Shown: positions 1-13,000 of the stretch, one piece after another
How positions within the stretch are numbered: the stretch's first letter is position 1
Layout of the letters: each line of letters begins with the position of its first letter
Source of the DNA: Chimonanthus salicifolius
Taxonomy: Eukaryota > Streptophyta > Magnoliopsida > Laurales > Calycanthaceae
Length of the DNA stretch: 64,000 nt
Assembly: GCA_013350335.1 (NCBI GenBank)
Contig: CM023539.1
Coordinates: 10,781,302-10,845,301 of the forward strand
Direction: 5' to 3'
Translations under genes and position numbers: made by a program
The notes under the pieces: model-generated
The model's database searches: none
Told to the model about the DNA's origin: nothing
What the model saw: only the letters and a program-made list of their open reading frames with translations

Positions 1-3000
1 GATAGATCGTGACCACGATTGCAACGAACTGATACCAGAGTTGATTGACAGACCATTGCAACCAGAACCTTTATTTTCCAAGACGATGCATCGCAATACC
101 ACGATAGTATCGTCCTCTGTCATTGCGATAGATCGTCGACACGATGTGTCGCCATGACAGTAAAATCAATGGTTTAAATGTTAAGTATATGTTCTAATTT
201 TGGTGTCAAACAACCATTAGGCTTTTTTAGATTAATCAGATGTGATTACTAAGCCTAGGCAAGGTCATCCTAAGGTATGAGGTCAACCCTAGAGTCTTCT
301 ATGACCAATTTACCTTGAGTGATTGACATACACATGTTGATCCGTTGAATCTATAATGATATTTCATTCTTGGACTTGATTCTACCAACAGTTGAAACTT
401 GATTATTGAACTTTTACTTTCAAGGCAATGCTTCACATGAGTCATAGATTTGACAAATAAGGGACTCGGCAAGCCGAAGCACTAACAATATTTATAACAT
501 TTTCTACTAATAAGGGTGGCAACCCGGAGATAAATTTTTCATTCCAGAACGACTAATTACATTGTTTCTAGAAAATAAACTTTAGTAAAGAATGTATCTT
601 TATACCATTTAAAGACTGTCATTCTTCTACATCTTTTGTTTATTGATTATTTATGAATTAACCTTTCTTTTCTTGGAATACTTCCTATAAAATTTCTTAC
701 TAGGTTACAAAGTGGAGTGTTCACAGATTCTAGTATCGGTTCACCATTTTTTATAAAATATTATTCCTTGTTCATTTGTTTGATAAGTATTTTGTATATC
801 ATTTCTCTGATTTTCAATAAGGTAACAATCCCAAATTTGCTAATTGTCATGTAAATCACAGGATTATTAATTCCGCTATTTATTTATTTTTTTATTATTA
901 GTTGATAATATATTTGCATACATGTAATTTTTTTGCCCTTGTTGCATAATTTGATATTCTATTAAATCGTCCACATTCTATTCATATATAAATGGCCCAT
1001 CGAAAGAATTTGGATTTATAGTAGCTGATTCTTCCATCGATATAACTATTGGGATTTCAAATACAACTCGGTTTGGGCATGGGTGTGACTACTTCAGGTT
1101 AACTTGAGCCCTCTTTCTGGCGGGGCCAAACGTCCCGTTTGCCTGAGTTATAGTTGTATTTTGACTCGTGCCTATTAAATCCTGTAAATTCACAATTCTG
1201 AAATTTATTTCTTTCATTGGCCATTGATTACTCTGTTTACCGAATGTATTCTTGCATTGTTCCTTTGTTTGACAGATTTACTCAACATTTTGAGTTGTTT
1301 TATCGTGAGTTCATTCCTATCATCATGGGGGTTGGATTTTTTACTTTCCAATAAAAACTAGGTTTTGTGGGGAATGGTTATGTTAAAGATTGCATGAGGA
1401 GTATGAAAAGATTAAAAAAAAAGCAAGAGGCCCTTCCGAGCATTGTCACAGATGACAATGGTTAATAATAGGATATTTTTAAATTCTAGAGAATTTAATG
1501 AGAAAATCTCGTAGAAAATATAAATATTTAAAAATAATAAATATAATATAATAAAGAAATAATTATCACCTAACATTTTAGACGCTTTCCGTATTCCCTT
1601 TTTCCTCTTCCTTTTCTCACCTTTCCCTCTTTTCTTTTCCTCCTTTTCCTTCTTAGTTTCACAATGGGAAGATAAGTTTCTCGGTGGAAAATTTAGGGAG
1701 TATGGAGTTTTGCCATATAAAGAAAAGAAGAGGGAGAAGAAGTGTTATGAGCTTAGATAAAGAGAGAGAAGAACTCCCATGTACGTAAGATGGAAGTGAG
1801 GAGTGCCATGTGCATGAATGGTAAGAGTTACTGTTCACAATACTATTCACGGCACTGGAGTAAAAAAATATCATACAAATCTACATGAATTCATTATTAA
1901 ATACCATATCAAAATTGTGAAATAAAAATAAAACAAACAATAATACTTGAGAAATAAATTAATTTTAGCAATGATTCATCTTTTATGAACTCGATTAGTA
2001 GTTGTATTGAATTCCTACATTAATAGTAGTCGATTAGTCACATCACAACTAAAATAATTTTTAAATGGTCATCACAACTAATTAAGAAATTCAAATTTTG
2101 AAATTTGAAACTGAATTTCAATTAATTTTTGTAATTGCAAACTTAATTAAATTTTATTATCACCTTAGCTTAGTTTTTTAATTCCTTAATATTTGAGGCT
2201 AGGAATTTTGGTTTGGCCATAAATTTTAAGAATATAAAAAATATCAAATTTGAAAATTCTAATAAACATGACTTGATTGATTTAGAGAAATTGATTTTTT
2301 ATAAGCTATATTCAAATATAGACCTTCACAATGAACAAGTAAAAGTGTCATAAATGTTTCGAGAGAAAATAATTTAAATTGCTCAAATTTAAAAAGCCTA
2401 ATAAACAAAAATTTATCAACCCAATCGAAATGAATTTTTATCCCTATCCCAACAAGTAGTTTAATAGGCTAAAATTTTAAAATAAAATACTAATTCTAAA
2501 ATGATCAAATTTTGAAGAGTTTAATAAATATGGATGGGTTGATTTGAACATTTGGACACTTTGATTCTTAGGCCCTATATTCAAATATAGACTTGTTAAT
2601 GGATAAATTAAATGGTCATAAATATTTAGAGATTAAAATAATTTAAATTAATCAAATTCTAAAAATACTAACAAATAAAATTTTATGATCCAATTAAAGT
2701 GATTTTCACAAGGTCTATATTTATATGTTCATTTTTCCAAATAATTCTCTGTAATGATTTAATTATCAATATAATTATTTTAATTACATAAAGTAAGACA
2801 CACCTATGCCACAATTTATAAAAGTACTTAGAAAGTTGGAATATTAAGCCTTTGTAGGCCAAACATCAGATTGTCAATTTGTCAGTAGCCTGGCATTTAC
2901 ATAATTACAAGAATCTGCACTCTTCTCCTTGCTGAAGTCCCACTTCCGCCTCCGCACGTCTGTCTGATTTTTATTGCAATATTATCTTTTAATGCGTTAA

Positions 3001-4634
3001 AAACGCGATATTAACGTTTAACTTATGTTAAAAAACATGACGTAGAAAAATATCGCATTTTTTATGCAAAAATAATATTTTGTCAATATTTTTATGATAA
3101 AATTAAAAATATCGACGACATTTGTTACATTGCTTCCAAGATAAAAGCTTCATCTAGATTATGTTTGATGAAAAACACCATATTCCCTATAATTAAATGG
3201 AGCCCACGTACAGTTTTGTTTGCTTCCTTGTAAAATGAGTTTGATGGGAACATGAATTCGAAATTCTGCTAAGAAAATGACTCTTCATTTTTAAAATGAA
3301 GACCTTCTCTGTGTTTGTTGAACAGTACCACTTGTTCAAGGGGGAAAAGTTCCATAATTGGGCTAGGTTGATGTGATTTGATTTAAAATTTGTTGTTACC
3401 GTTTGCAATGTACTTACTAAATGGGCGAAGTTAGATACGGGGCAAGTTAGGTACTGATTGGTTCAAGTCAACCCATTTAATACATGTGAGAGATCAGGTT
3501 GGCTACGCGTTGAAGCTAATTGAGTCTTCCTATATGACATGTGGGGAGAGTTCACTTGTTTAATAAAGGTGGTTGGTTCAAGTCTTGTCACCATCTCAGA
3601 AAAGATAAAGGGATAAAAAATCATTAAAATGTTTGACCCATTTTTTGCAAATTAATTTGTTATGAAGGTATTTTCAAAAATCGGCCCGTCGTTGTGCTGG
3701 TTCCAGTTAAACCAGTGGTTCAACCAGGGGCCGAGCCGAATTTGAAAAACACTGGTTGAAGGTAAACTTGATGAATAACAAGTAGACTAAATTTTACTCT
3801 AAAATTCAAATTTATAGTCACTTGATGTAACTAGTCAAAATCACCATGTGTAAAAAAAAAAAAAAAAAATCAAAACAATGATTATTTTGGGGCAACTCAA
3901 ATTAAATCTTGTGCTGAAATTTAATCAGCTTACAGTTCATGAAGTCTATTTTCAATTCCTACGATTGACTTTTTCATGAGCTCAATGAAAATTAAAAAAT
4001 GAAGGGAAAATGTACCAGATACTTTTCTCATATTAAACATGTTTAATATTTTACTCAAGCTTTACCCCAGCTCAGGCTTGGCAAAACATAGGCCAACTCG
4101 AGCCTAACCCATTGCCATCCCTAGAAAGGGGTCTAATTTTATTAAGTTTGTGGATCCTATGATGAAGAATTTTTTTTTAAAAAAAACGAAACCCTTAGGT
4201 TGTTTTCTAGCTATTTCTCGTTGCTAAATATACAACAATCCAGAAGAAGATTGCAAGCCCCTTATCCAGAAACATATTATCCGTTGCAGGTACAAGTGCG
4301 AAATCTTATGTGCCCAGTTGAAAGGTGTCACATCGTGAAAGAATGTGTGTCATTTGCAACCTACAAAGAGAGAAGTTTTCCCATAAAATTGTACTGTCCC
4401 CTACCCTAATTCAATCAAACAATTGCCATTCTTCTTCATCTTCATCCTCATCCAAAACCATTTCTTTTCCATTTATTTGATGTTGACTTTTTGAATTCTG
4501 CTCTTTTGGTTCTATCCTATCAATTCTGTCACTTCACAATCTAATATGCCTTTTCTCGTAACTTTAGAAGTCTCCCTGGAGAATACCTTTTTCTAAAAGG
4601 AAAAAGACACTTTTCCCTAATATGTTCCACCTTA
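1..4634. other. AT-rich intergenic DNA, no gene found
   Basis: No open reading frame here resembles a known protein, and no RNA gene was recognised. The stretch is AT-rich with scattered homopolymer runs (for example an A-run near 3850). It contains a diverged tandem duplication at about 2260-2740, listed separately. Segments near 1440-1560 resemble AT-rich sequence near 55240-55330, which suggests old dispersed repeats. Confidence 0.6.
2260..2745. repeat. Diverged tandem duplication, period about 265-270 bp
   Basis: The string TATTCAAATATAGAC occurs near 2309 and again near 2578. In both places it is followed by a similar order of words: a variant of GTCATAAAT, then AATAATTTAAATT, then a variant of TTTATGATCCAATTAAAGTG. 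The two units have drifted by substitutions and small indels. No coding content is seen. Confidence 0.5.
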
Positions 4635-4635
4635 G

Positions 4636-6450
4636 TTTTTTTTTTTTTAATGAAGGGTAAGAATTTATTTCACAAAGAACAAGCTCAAAATAAAACCATG
4701 ACAGATCAAGCCCGGGCCAGGCAAGAAAAACCAAAGGAAGGCCCACAACTGCTAGGTCACCCACAACCGGGCCAGGATGACTAGACAAGACACCACAGGC
4801 CCAAACCAGAAAGCGCCAGAAACCCAGATCCCAGCTAGCGAAGAACACCGCTAGCATGAAGCCAGTAGATGGAGGCAACCATGTGCCAGCCAGCAAACAC
4901 GAAGAAATGGCCTACAAACACTGCAGAGCCACCCACATCCCAGACCAGGAGAAGAGAAACAAGAAACGAGGTACCATCCAAAGAAACTGAGGCCCAACCA
5001 AGTAAAGAGGCAAGACAGAAAGTCTCAGCCAGAGGTAAAGGATTCAGTAAGAACCCCAGTGCATGTAGAGGTACCATCCTTCACAACGAAGCCTCCGAGA
5101 AGCTCTGAAGGATCATACTTGGCAAGGAGCAAATGTTTGCCTTGGTACAATTCAGACGCTCCAGAAGCACACAGAAGGCACGAAAGAGAGTACAAGTTTG
5201 CCAACAAAAGGGAGCCTGATGCAGAAACGAGATCCCCTCTCCCTTACTGATCAGAATTCTGGATAGCTGGAAGTTGTGCATACAGAGGCTAAGCAAGCAC
5301 ATTTGTACCTGATGCAAAATGTTCGTAAAGTCAAACCAAATTGCTAACACGATGAGTCCTAGTGCCAAGAATCTTATCGTCAGCACCCAAGAAAATTGCA
5401 ACCAGGAAGGTCGCATAGTCAGCAACAACAGAATGGATCAGCAAACAGTTGGAGATTGACACAGTTGGGACCAGATAAATAATGTCAGGTGGTTTTGGTT
5501 GCTTTTGGACCAAAGGTGGAAGATCCCATAACACAGAGAAGCATTGCCGAAGCCCCAGCAGAACTTCACTAGAGAGAGAGAGAACCAATCATGATTGGAT
5601 GTCTACACAAATTGAGGCACAGGTTCTGCCAGCACTACTAGATTGATGCTTGAAAATACGCCTATTTCTTTCATTCCAACAGTGCCAGATCAATGCCGGA
5701 ATAGAAAGAGAAGCAACCAGTTTTTCCATATGGGAAGTGACAGATGAAATAAGAAGTTTCGCATGTTGACATATATCCGAACCGGGGCTAGAGATATGAA
5801 AATTGAAAAACAGCATTTCCCAAACGTCAAGCACACAACTGCAATGGAGAAGGTGCACTTTAGTCTCAGGTTCACGCTGACAGAGAGGACAGATGGTCTC
5901 TCTCAAAATACCCAGATCATGGAGGAATTGCTTGGTTTTAAGTCCCCCGTTGAAATAGAACCAGCAGAAGATGGAGTGGCGTTGGATATTCCCACGAAAC
6001 CAGGTAAACTCCAATTAATCCAAGGAAGGTGAAGTAGAGCAAGAGAACATAGATAATGTGCTAAAAGTACCTGATTTATCCGACACCCAAACGATTTGGT
6101 CATCAGTATTGCAGCAAGGAATACAATAGTCCATGATAGTCCTCCAGATTTCAATCAAGTCCCTAGATAATGTGGGAGGAAAAGACCACCTACCCTGTTT
6201 AATGAAGGAGCTGACAAAGGGATCCCTACCCAATCCAAGATCCAAGACAGCACGGTCGCCATAGTTCTCTGCAAGAATGTAGCCTGGAAATATCCAAGGA
6301 TCCAACCAGAATTTTGTTTTACATCCGTTACCGATAGTGTGCACAATGAAGAACTTAGCACAGCTTCGGACTTTAAGAATAGACTTCCATCCCCACGAAG
6401 CATTCCGTGTAATGGAGATACCCCAAACCTTAGTCTTTCAATTCTTAGCA
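4636..6450 (-). mobile_element. L1-type LINE, 3' part only (LINE-C)
   Basis: This is the 3' end of a plant L1-type non-LTR retrotransposon read on the minus strand. The T-run at 4636-4648 on the plus strand is its poly(A) tail. Upstream of the tail lies the reverse-transcriptase-associated zinc-binding region (5589-6014). Before that comes the segment that normally precedes it in plant LINEs (6015-6450), with a short match to the usual IG-G-FW-DPW pattern. Endonuclease and most of the reverse transcriptase are absent, so the copy is 5'-truncated, as is usual for LINE insertions. I could not find a convincing target site duplication. Confidence 0.8.
5589..6450 (-). pseudogene. LINE ORF2 C-terminal remnant with RT-associated zinc-binding domain
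   Basis: Two consecutive reading blocks on the minus strand (6015-6344, then 5589-6014) belong to the C-terminal part of a LINE polyprotein. The second block begins with a FTWFRG-type pattern and carries the metal-binding series C-P-L-C, then HLLHC, then a tryptophan. This is the layout of the zinc-binding region that follows reverse transcriptase in plant LINEs. A downstream LIWHCWNERNRRIFK segment matches the usual linker towards RNase H. Stops and frame changes separate the blocks, so no full protein can be made. Confidence 0.75.
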
Positions 6451-7002
6451 CTGGGCCAATTTCTGATCTTCTATTTATGGGGCCATACTATTTTAAATGC
6501 GATTTTTCTCATATTCTCATCTATTGGAGATTTGGAGGTACTTTTGGAGATCCTCTAATATGCTCATACATCCTAACAGTTGCCATTCTTTCTTTTTTTA
6601 GAAAAGGGTTCTACTTATTTTTCTCCGAAGGCCAAAGATCATGAAATACCAAAAATAAGCGGTTACAGCTCATATGGTCAAATATGATTGTCCACAAGGT
6701 CTATACATTATAACACATCTAAATCTCTCCAAATTTATATGCTCTACACAAACTTGTATTGAGTCATAGATTTTACAACAGAACCAGTTTCTAGGGTCTA
6801 GGTCATGGTTACCAAATTCACATGGATTCTTGATGTTGGAACATATGACTGCAGGTTATGACTATAAAAAAAAATACATTTCATTTTTAACCTGTGATGC
6901 ACAATGGATTTTAAAATGGACCAAATTGAACTGGATGACTCTTATTCATGAGGTGGATTAATAAAGACCTTATTGAGATAAACTTGTAGAGTCTCACCGC
7001 TT
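6451..7002. other. 3' flank and presumed 3' UTR of sulfiredoxin
   Basis: Between LINE-C and the SRX stop codon no gene is seen. The 3' untranslated region of SRX, which runs towards lower coordinates, must lie in the upper part of this stretch, but I could not fix a poly(A) site. Confidence 0.45.
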
Positions 7003-7018
7003 TCAGCGAAGGTGGTGC
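7003..7018 (-). CDS. SRX: SRX exon 5: last 16 coding bases
   Basis: Acceptor ctgtcag at 7025-7019 is followed by G-CAC-CAC-CTT-CGC-TGA, which completes Arg120 and adds His-His-Leu-Arg before the stop. This is the C-terminal ending expected for plant sulfiredoxin. Confidence 0.9.
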
Positions 7019-10000
7019 CTGACAGATTCAACTAGAAATCATAAATTTTGAGATCCAGAAGTTTAAAAGAACAATGCGAGAGAAGATATAACTGACCTCA
7101 GGGTTTCCTTTGTTCCACGACGAATTTTACAACGGATTGTTGGGAGCCCAAGACGCTGGTGAGCCTCATAGCGATGGCAACCAGAGAACCCTGCAAAGGA
7201 AATGAAGAGAAGCATAATAAAAATAGAATGTGGGAAGACACACACAATAAGCTTTGTTTTGATGAATCTACTTTTCAAACAAGGAAAAATGCACAACTAG
7301 GTCGACTGCATCTAAATTCCAACTAGTAGTGCCACTGATCTTGAATAGGAGCAATATCTAATATAGATCCCCACATTCATTTACCAAAAACTGTGTGTGT
7401 GTGCTTTTTTCAGCAAACACTTGAAATGGAACAAAAAATTAACCTTCTGATATATCAGGTTCTCATCTTTGACAGAATAGATATTATTCAAACCATTCAT
7501 GCAAAAGATGTTGAAACAGAGCACTCACCATAGTACACTCCATCGACTTCAAGCACATCTATCTGCATGATAATTGGATACAGAGTATTAAATAAAATTG
7601 ACTTACAAATAAATGCTAGATAAAAGGTTACAGACACATCAGAAATACTGTCTAACAGAATCATATAGAATACAAGAGATCACATTTTGGATTTACACCC
7701 AATCAGAGAACATTTGAATGACAGGAAAGAGTCCTGTAATACATCACCAATGATGCTAACACTTAATTCTATTTCAGTTCTCATTCATAAACAAGTTTTT
7801 CATTGTTGACATATCTATTTTACTTTTCTTAGTCTAGGTTGTTGGGGCTGCAAACGAGTCCCACATCAGTTGGGAAAGGGGGAAATAGAGAGTTATGAGG
7901 GGCTCAGTAACTCCACCTATCGTGCTAGTCTTTTGGGCTGGAATCCCAGGCCCAACAAGTGGTATCAGAGACGGGCCCCAAGCCAAAGCATGTGGACTCA
8001 GGATCCCTTAGCCGAACGAGATGGTTGGCGGCGATGTTTGGTCCGTCGGAGAGCCTCGTTTGAGGGGAGGGATTGTTGGGGCTGTAAACGAGTCCCACAT
8101 TAGTTGGGAAAGGGGGAAATAGAGTGTTATAAGGGGCTGGGCAACTCCACTATCAGGCTAGTCTTTTGGGCTGGAACCCCAGGCCCAACATAGGTGATAG
8201 GAATTTGTCTGGAAAAGGAAGTGATGTTTTTGTCCACTCAGTCATTTAATCAATCTTTTGCTAATATGGGATGTTAATATTTCTAAATTACTTAATAATA
8301 ACTCTGAAATTATATCAACCATCGCATCAAAGATATGTAGTCTACCATTTCAATAAAGTTTTCTTGAATAAATGTTTCAGGAATTCCAGTTCTCCATCAT
8401 CATATCCAAAAGTGGATACAGATAAGAATACTGTTCATGTGTGAAGCTACAGTCTGCTTCCTTCCAAAGTCTAGAATAAGAATATTGGCATTGTTCTTTG
8501 TCAATTATTTTATGATGTATTTGCATGTACCATATCACTAGTCGGAATATATGGTAAAATGATTGGTAAATTCTCTCTCATGGCCAATGGGACATGCTTC
8601 GTAGTGGAAGGATTAACATACAGAAAATGCTAAAGTAGAAACTATTTTTTGACACATGCATTATGTTGGTTAGTGGGACATGCCTATCATATCGAATGTA
8701 GAATTCTGTATCCTATAATCAATTTAGGAGCAAAGGTCATTTTCATTTCCTAGCGTTCAAAGTTGGGGATTGATATGGGTGTTGGATTTCACCGATGATC
8801 AGCCGTACCAACAGGGCCGGGCCGGTGGGACTCACCTAATTAGGTGGATTTTTTCTATATTAGAAAATAAATATTTTTAGATTAGATTTTTGATAATTTT
8901 AGAAATTAGATTTTTAGAATATTTTAATAAATTTGATTTTATATTAGAAGATTGTGATTGAATAGACCTTATTAGGATAATCTTCTTAGATAGAGATTAG
9001 TTACATTTTCTATAGTAACCATTTAAAAAAATAAAGATCAGTTACATTTGGTAGCCAAAATCACGTTGAGGTGTTGAAGATTTTTTTTATATTATTTTGG
9101 TAAATTCTAGATTAGTCATTAAGGTCGGTTGATATTGTATGATATATATGTAATGAAATAAGTGTTGCGTATAGGTCATTTTTCAATTCATTCCTTTCTT
9201 AGTTTTCTTTAATTGGTTCCTTTTGAGCCATGCACCCTTCTTTGATCTCTTCGACAGCAAAAGGTAGAGAATTTCTCCCTCATCCCTCTCATGCAAGTTG
9301 GACCTTCATCTAATGCACTTCATGAATGTTAGTGGTAAGAAGTGCTTCATTTGCATGTGGGTATACACAGAAACATGAGTTACCTGCAAACGGAAAATTA
9401 AAGGTAACTTACAAGAATAAACCAAATAAACCCCTCTCCAAAATTACAAGAATTTATTTGCAACTTCTGTAACTAAAGTCAACCCCAAACAAGTCATGTC
9501 ATCTGCAGCAGAGTTAGCTGACTGAGGAGCCCAAGCAACCTTAACATTAAAGGTAGCGATAATATGCGTCTATTTTGTCAAAGAAAATCCACGGACATTG
9601 AGAGCCCAACGCCCACCATGCAATTACCTGAGAATCACCTTCTACGATGCTCCCATAAACCCCTACTCCTCCAACTCCATAATGCAAACAATTCCACCTC
9701 AATTACTGATCCATTAGAAAGTGGAACGGCAAAGAAAAGCACTGTAGACCCCAAATCATTACGGATGAGCCCTCCGTAACCTGCATGACCAATCTCACGC
9801 ATACAACTTCCATCGAAATTGAGTTTAAGAAGCCCACTAGCAAGAGGAGTCTAAGAAACTTGATGTCTAGAATCCAAGTTATGCATAGTTGAATCTATCG
9901 AAGCCCAGTCCTTGCACAAATCTAAAACAATAACACCCTAGAACTTCATCAATCCGACCATCCACCAAGTAGCCCGAAGCTTAATGGCATCCATGAGAGA

Positions 10001-13000
10001 CAAAACTGAACACTCCTTACCATGGAAAACCCTCTTATGTCATTCCAACCAAATGGACCAAACAATACTCAAGATGGTCGCATTCCACATGCTCTGATGG
10101 AAGGAGTTATCTGTCACCACCACTTCTTCATTAAACAACTTACACCACGCTCGAGGCAAACAAAAAACAATACCTAGCAACTGGAAGAAAATGTACCCAA
10201 ATCTGGTGAGAGAACCGACAATGAAGCAACAAATGATTTACCAATTTTGCATCCGATAAAAACAAATGACAATCATTCACAATAATCATCTTCCGCAAAC
10301 GCAAATTATCAATAGTCAATTTTCTGCAATCCTGCAAGTCAACCAAACACATTCACTTTAAGAGAAGAGACCCCCACCCAAATTTTATGGTGGATGGAAG
10401 GAACATCACCAACCAACAATAATTTCTTACAAAAAGACTTCACAGAAAAAAAAAAAAAAAAAAAAAACCCATGTGGATCGATCTCCTAAATCCGCCTATC
10501 CTTCCCATAGCCCATCACAAAGACGATTTCCAAAAGATTCATTAACGGCATCCATCATTCTACCATTCAATCCTCCAACTCTCTCCGAAACTAAGGTCCC
10601 AGACTACCTTATTATGAATTACCTTATAGCACTCCCTAACCGTAGCTTCTTTATTTGCTGCTAGAGAGAAGAGTACAAGGAACGATTGAGCCAAAGGGGC
10701 ACCACCCAGCCATTTATCCAACCAAAGGAAGATGTCCTCACATGAATACACTCGGTACCTGATTTGCCAGTCAGTCCTGACCCAAACCCAACTAGGTGTC
10801 CCGACCCAGGCCCAAGTCTTATCATTAACCCAGTGCCTCCACAAGGCCACAATCTAGTACCCTCTAGTAGCCCCTTCTCTGGCCCAGGAACTCCTTTGAG
10901 CCCATTTCCCAACTCCATGAAAGGCCTAATCTCTTTCCCTCTTATTCATCAAAACTCACACACTAATCCAGGCCATTCCCCAGGTCCAACTCAGACACTA
11001 CATAACCCAGTCCCAACTCAGCCTCCTTTAAACCCAATCCACTCAATTCTATCAGTTAGCCACCCTAACACTTACATTCACAACTACTTCCAGAACAGGG
11101 ACGTGCTGATTTTTTGAGCAGAGACGGGGGACAAGCTGATGACATAACTTCTCAGTTATTTAACGATCAAGTGAGACGATGGAGCTGGGACGAGGCATCT
11201 TCTTCCTCCTCAGGTGACGACTCAATCCACTTCTCAGGTGGGAATTGTAAAGCAAAAGAAACTGATGCTGCAAGGTGTTCTACCTCCAATTAGCCCAACA
11301 TAAGAAGAGTTGTCTCCTCGCCTGAGTTGAACTTAGTTCATACAGTACCTCTGAGTGTTGGGAGTCAGTAGGAAGCACCAGATGAATTGGCGAGAGATGT
11401 TTCTCTGCAGATTAAACGTGATCTTAAGGTTGATGGGATGTCTTTCGATGATGTTGACCAGATTAGAAGGAAAGATAAACCTTCAGTGGGTGAAGCAGTC
11501 CTTGCAAATAAGTTGGACTGTGACAGAAGTGATGCAAAAAAATAATAATCCTGATGATAGGCAGCAGAATGGGGATCAAATTCCTGAATATAGAGTCTAC
11601 TCAGGAGGCTCTCAAGTGGATCGATGAAATAGATAGATCATCCTTGGAAACCAGGCATTCAAGGAAAGTTAACATGCGACACCCAGTGCTAGGAACTTCT
11701 AAATTCCTGAGGACATTCAGACCCAAAAGGAAGATCAAGAAGACGAGAAAGGAAGGTAGTGCAGGTTCTCAATGAAGATAATAACATGGAATGTGAGAGG
11801 CATTGACCTCAGACTGAAGAGGAGTATGATTCCTAGATTGCTGAGAAAACATGCAACAGATGTGGTTCTGATTCAAGAGAATAAAAAAGAAGAAGTGACT
11901 CGAAGAGACATCAAACAATTATGGGGTGTGAGGAGTGTAGAATGGTGCTTTAAGCCTTCAGTTGGTAATTCGGGACGATTGTTGATATTGTGGTCTCCGG
12001 AGCTTCTGCAGTTAGAAGAAACATAGTTCGGTGATAGAACACTATCAGTAACAGGGAGGTTGGTTAATGAAGATGAGAGGGTGCTAATAAGGAATGTGTA
12101 TGGGCCGAATTCTGCAATAATGGGAGGCATTAAGGGAATGAGTTAAGAGACTTAAATCCAAGTTGTAGTGGACCTTGGTGTGTGGATGGAGACTTTAGTG
12201 CCACTAAATTTTCTTCAGGGAGGACAAGAAATGGTGGAAGCACCTCCAACTCGGAAGGTTTCTCTGATTTTATCAACTCTTGTCAACTTGTTGACTACCC
12301 ACTACTTGGAGGAAAATTTACATGGTCAAATGGACAGAATCAGCCTTCTATAAGTCGTCTGGACAGATTTCTAGTTTCCATTCAGTGAGAGGAACTGTTT
12401 ATATGATGCAATCAAAGTTAAAGAAACCGATGTCTGATCATTGGCTGGTACTTCTTAGCACGGATGAAGAAGACTGGGTTCCCCATGCCATTCAAATTTA
12501 ATAATGTGTGGTTGAATAACAAGGACTTCCTTGATAGAGTGAAAGGTTGGTGGTCAGAATTCTAGATTGAGGGCTGGGCAAGCTTCGTTTTGCATAAGAA
12601 ATTAAAGGTCCTCAAATCTAAGATTCGAGAATGGTGTAAGTCTTCGGGAGGTTCTATAGATGAGGAAAAGGAATTTTGTTCCAATTCCATTAAGGTATGG
12701 GAAGGTATTGAGGAAGATAGAGATTTAATAGGGGAAGAAATGAAGGAGAAGTAAGCTTGTATGGCGAAACTTTGGGAGCTTCTAGGTTTGAGGAGGTGGA
12801 ATGAAGACAAAAATCCCGTGCTACTTGGCTTCGGGAAGGGGATAAGAATACTATTTTTTTCATAGGGTGGCCAGCAACAGGAGGAGGACTAATGCTATCA
12901 AGTCACTCCTAAGGAACAGGAGAAGATTGGAAGGTAAGAGGGAGATTCAAGAAGAAGTTTGGAATCACTTCAGTTTAATCTTTGCACCTCAAGGTGAGCA

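Noticed and set aside
7870..8103. 77-codon open frame
   Set aside because: It lies wholly across TRIM A (LTR, primer site, purine tract), so it is not a gene.
7840..8190. Cassandra-type TRIM (5S rRNA-derived LTR)
   Set aside because: No 5S rRNA promoter-like sequence can be seen in the LTRs of either TRIM.
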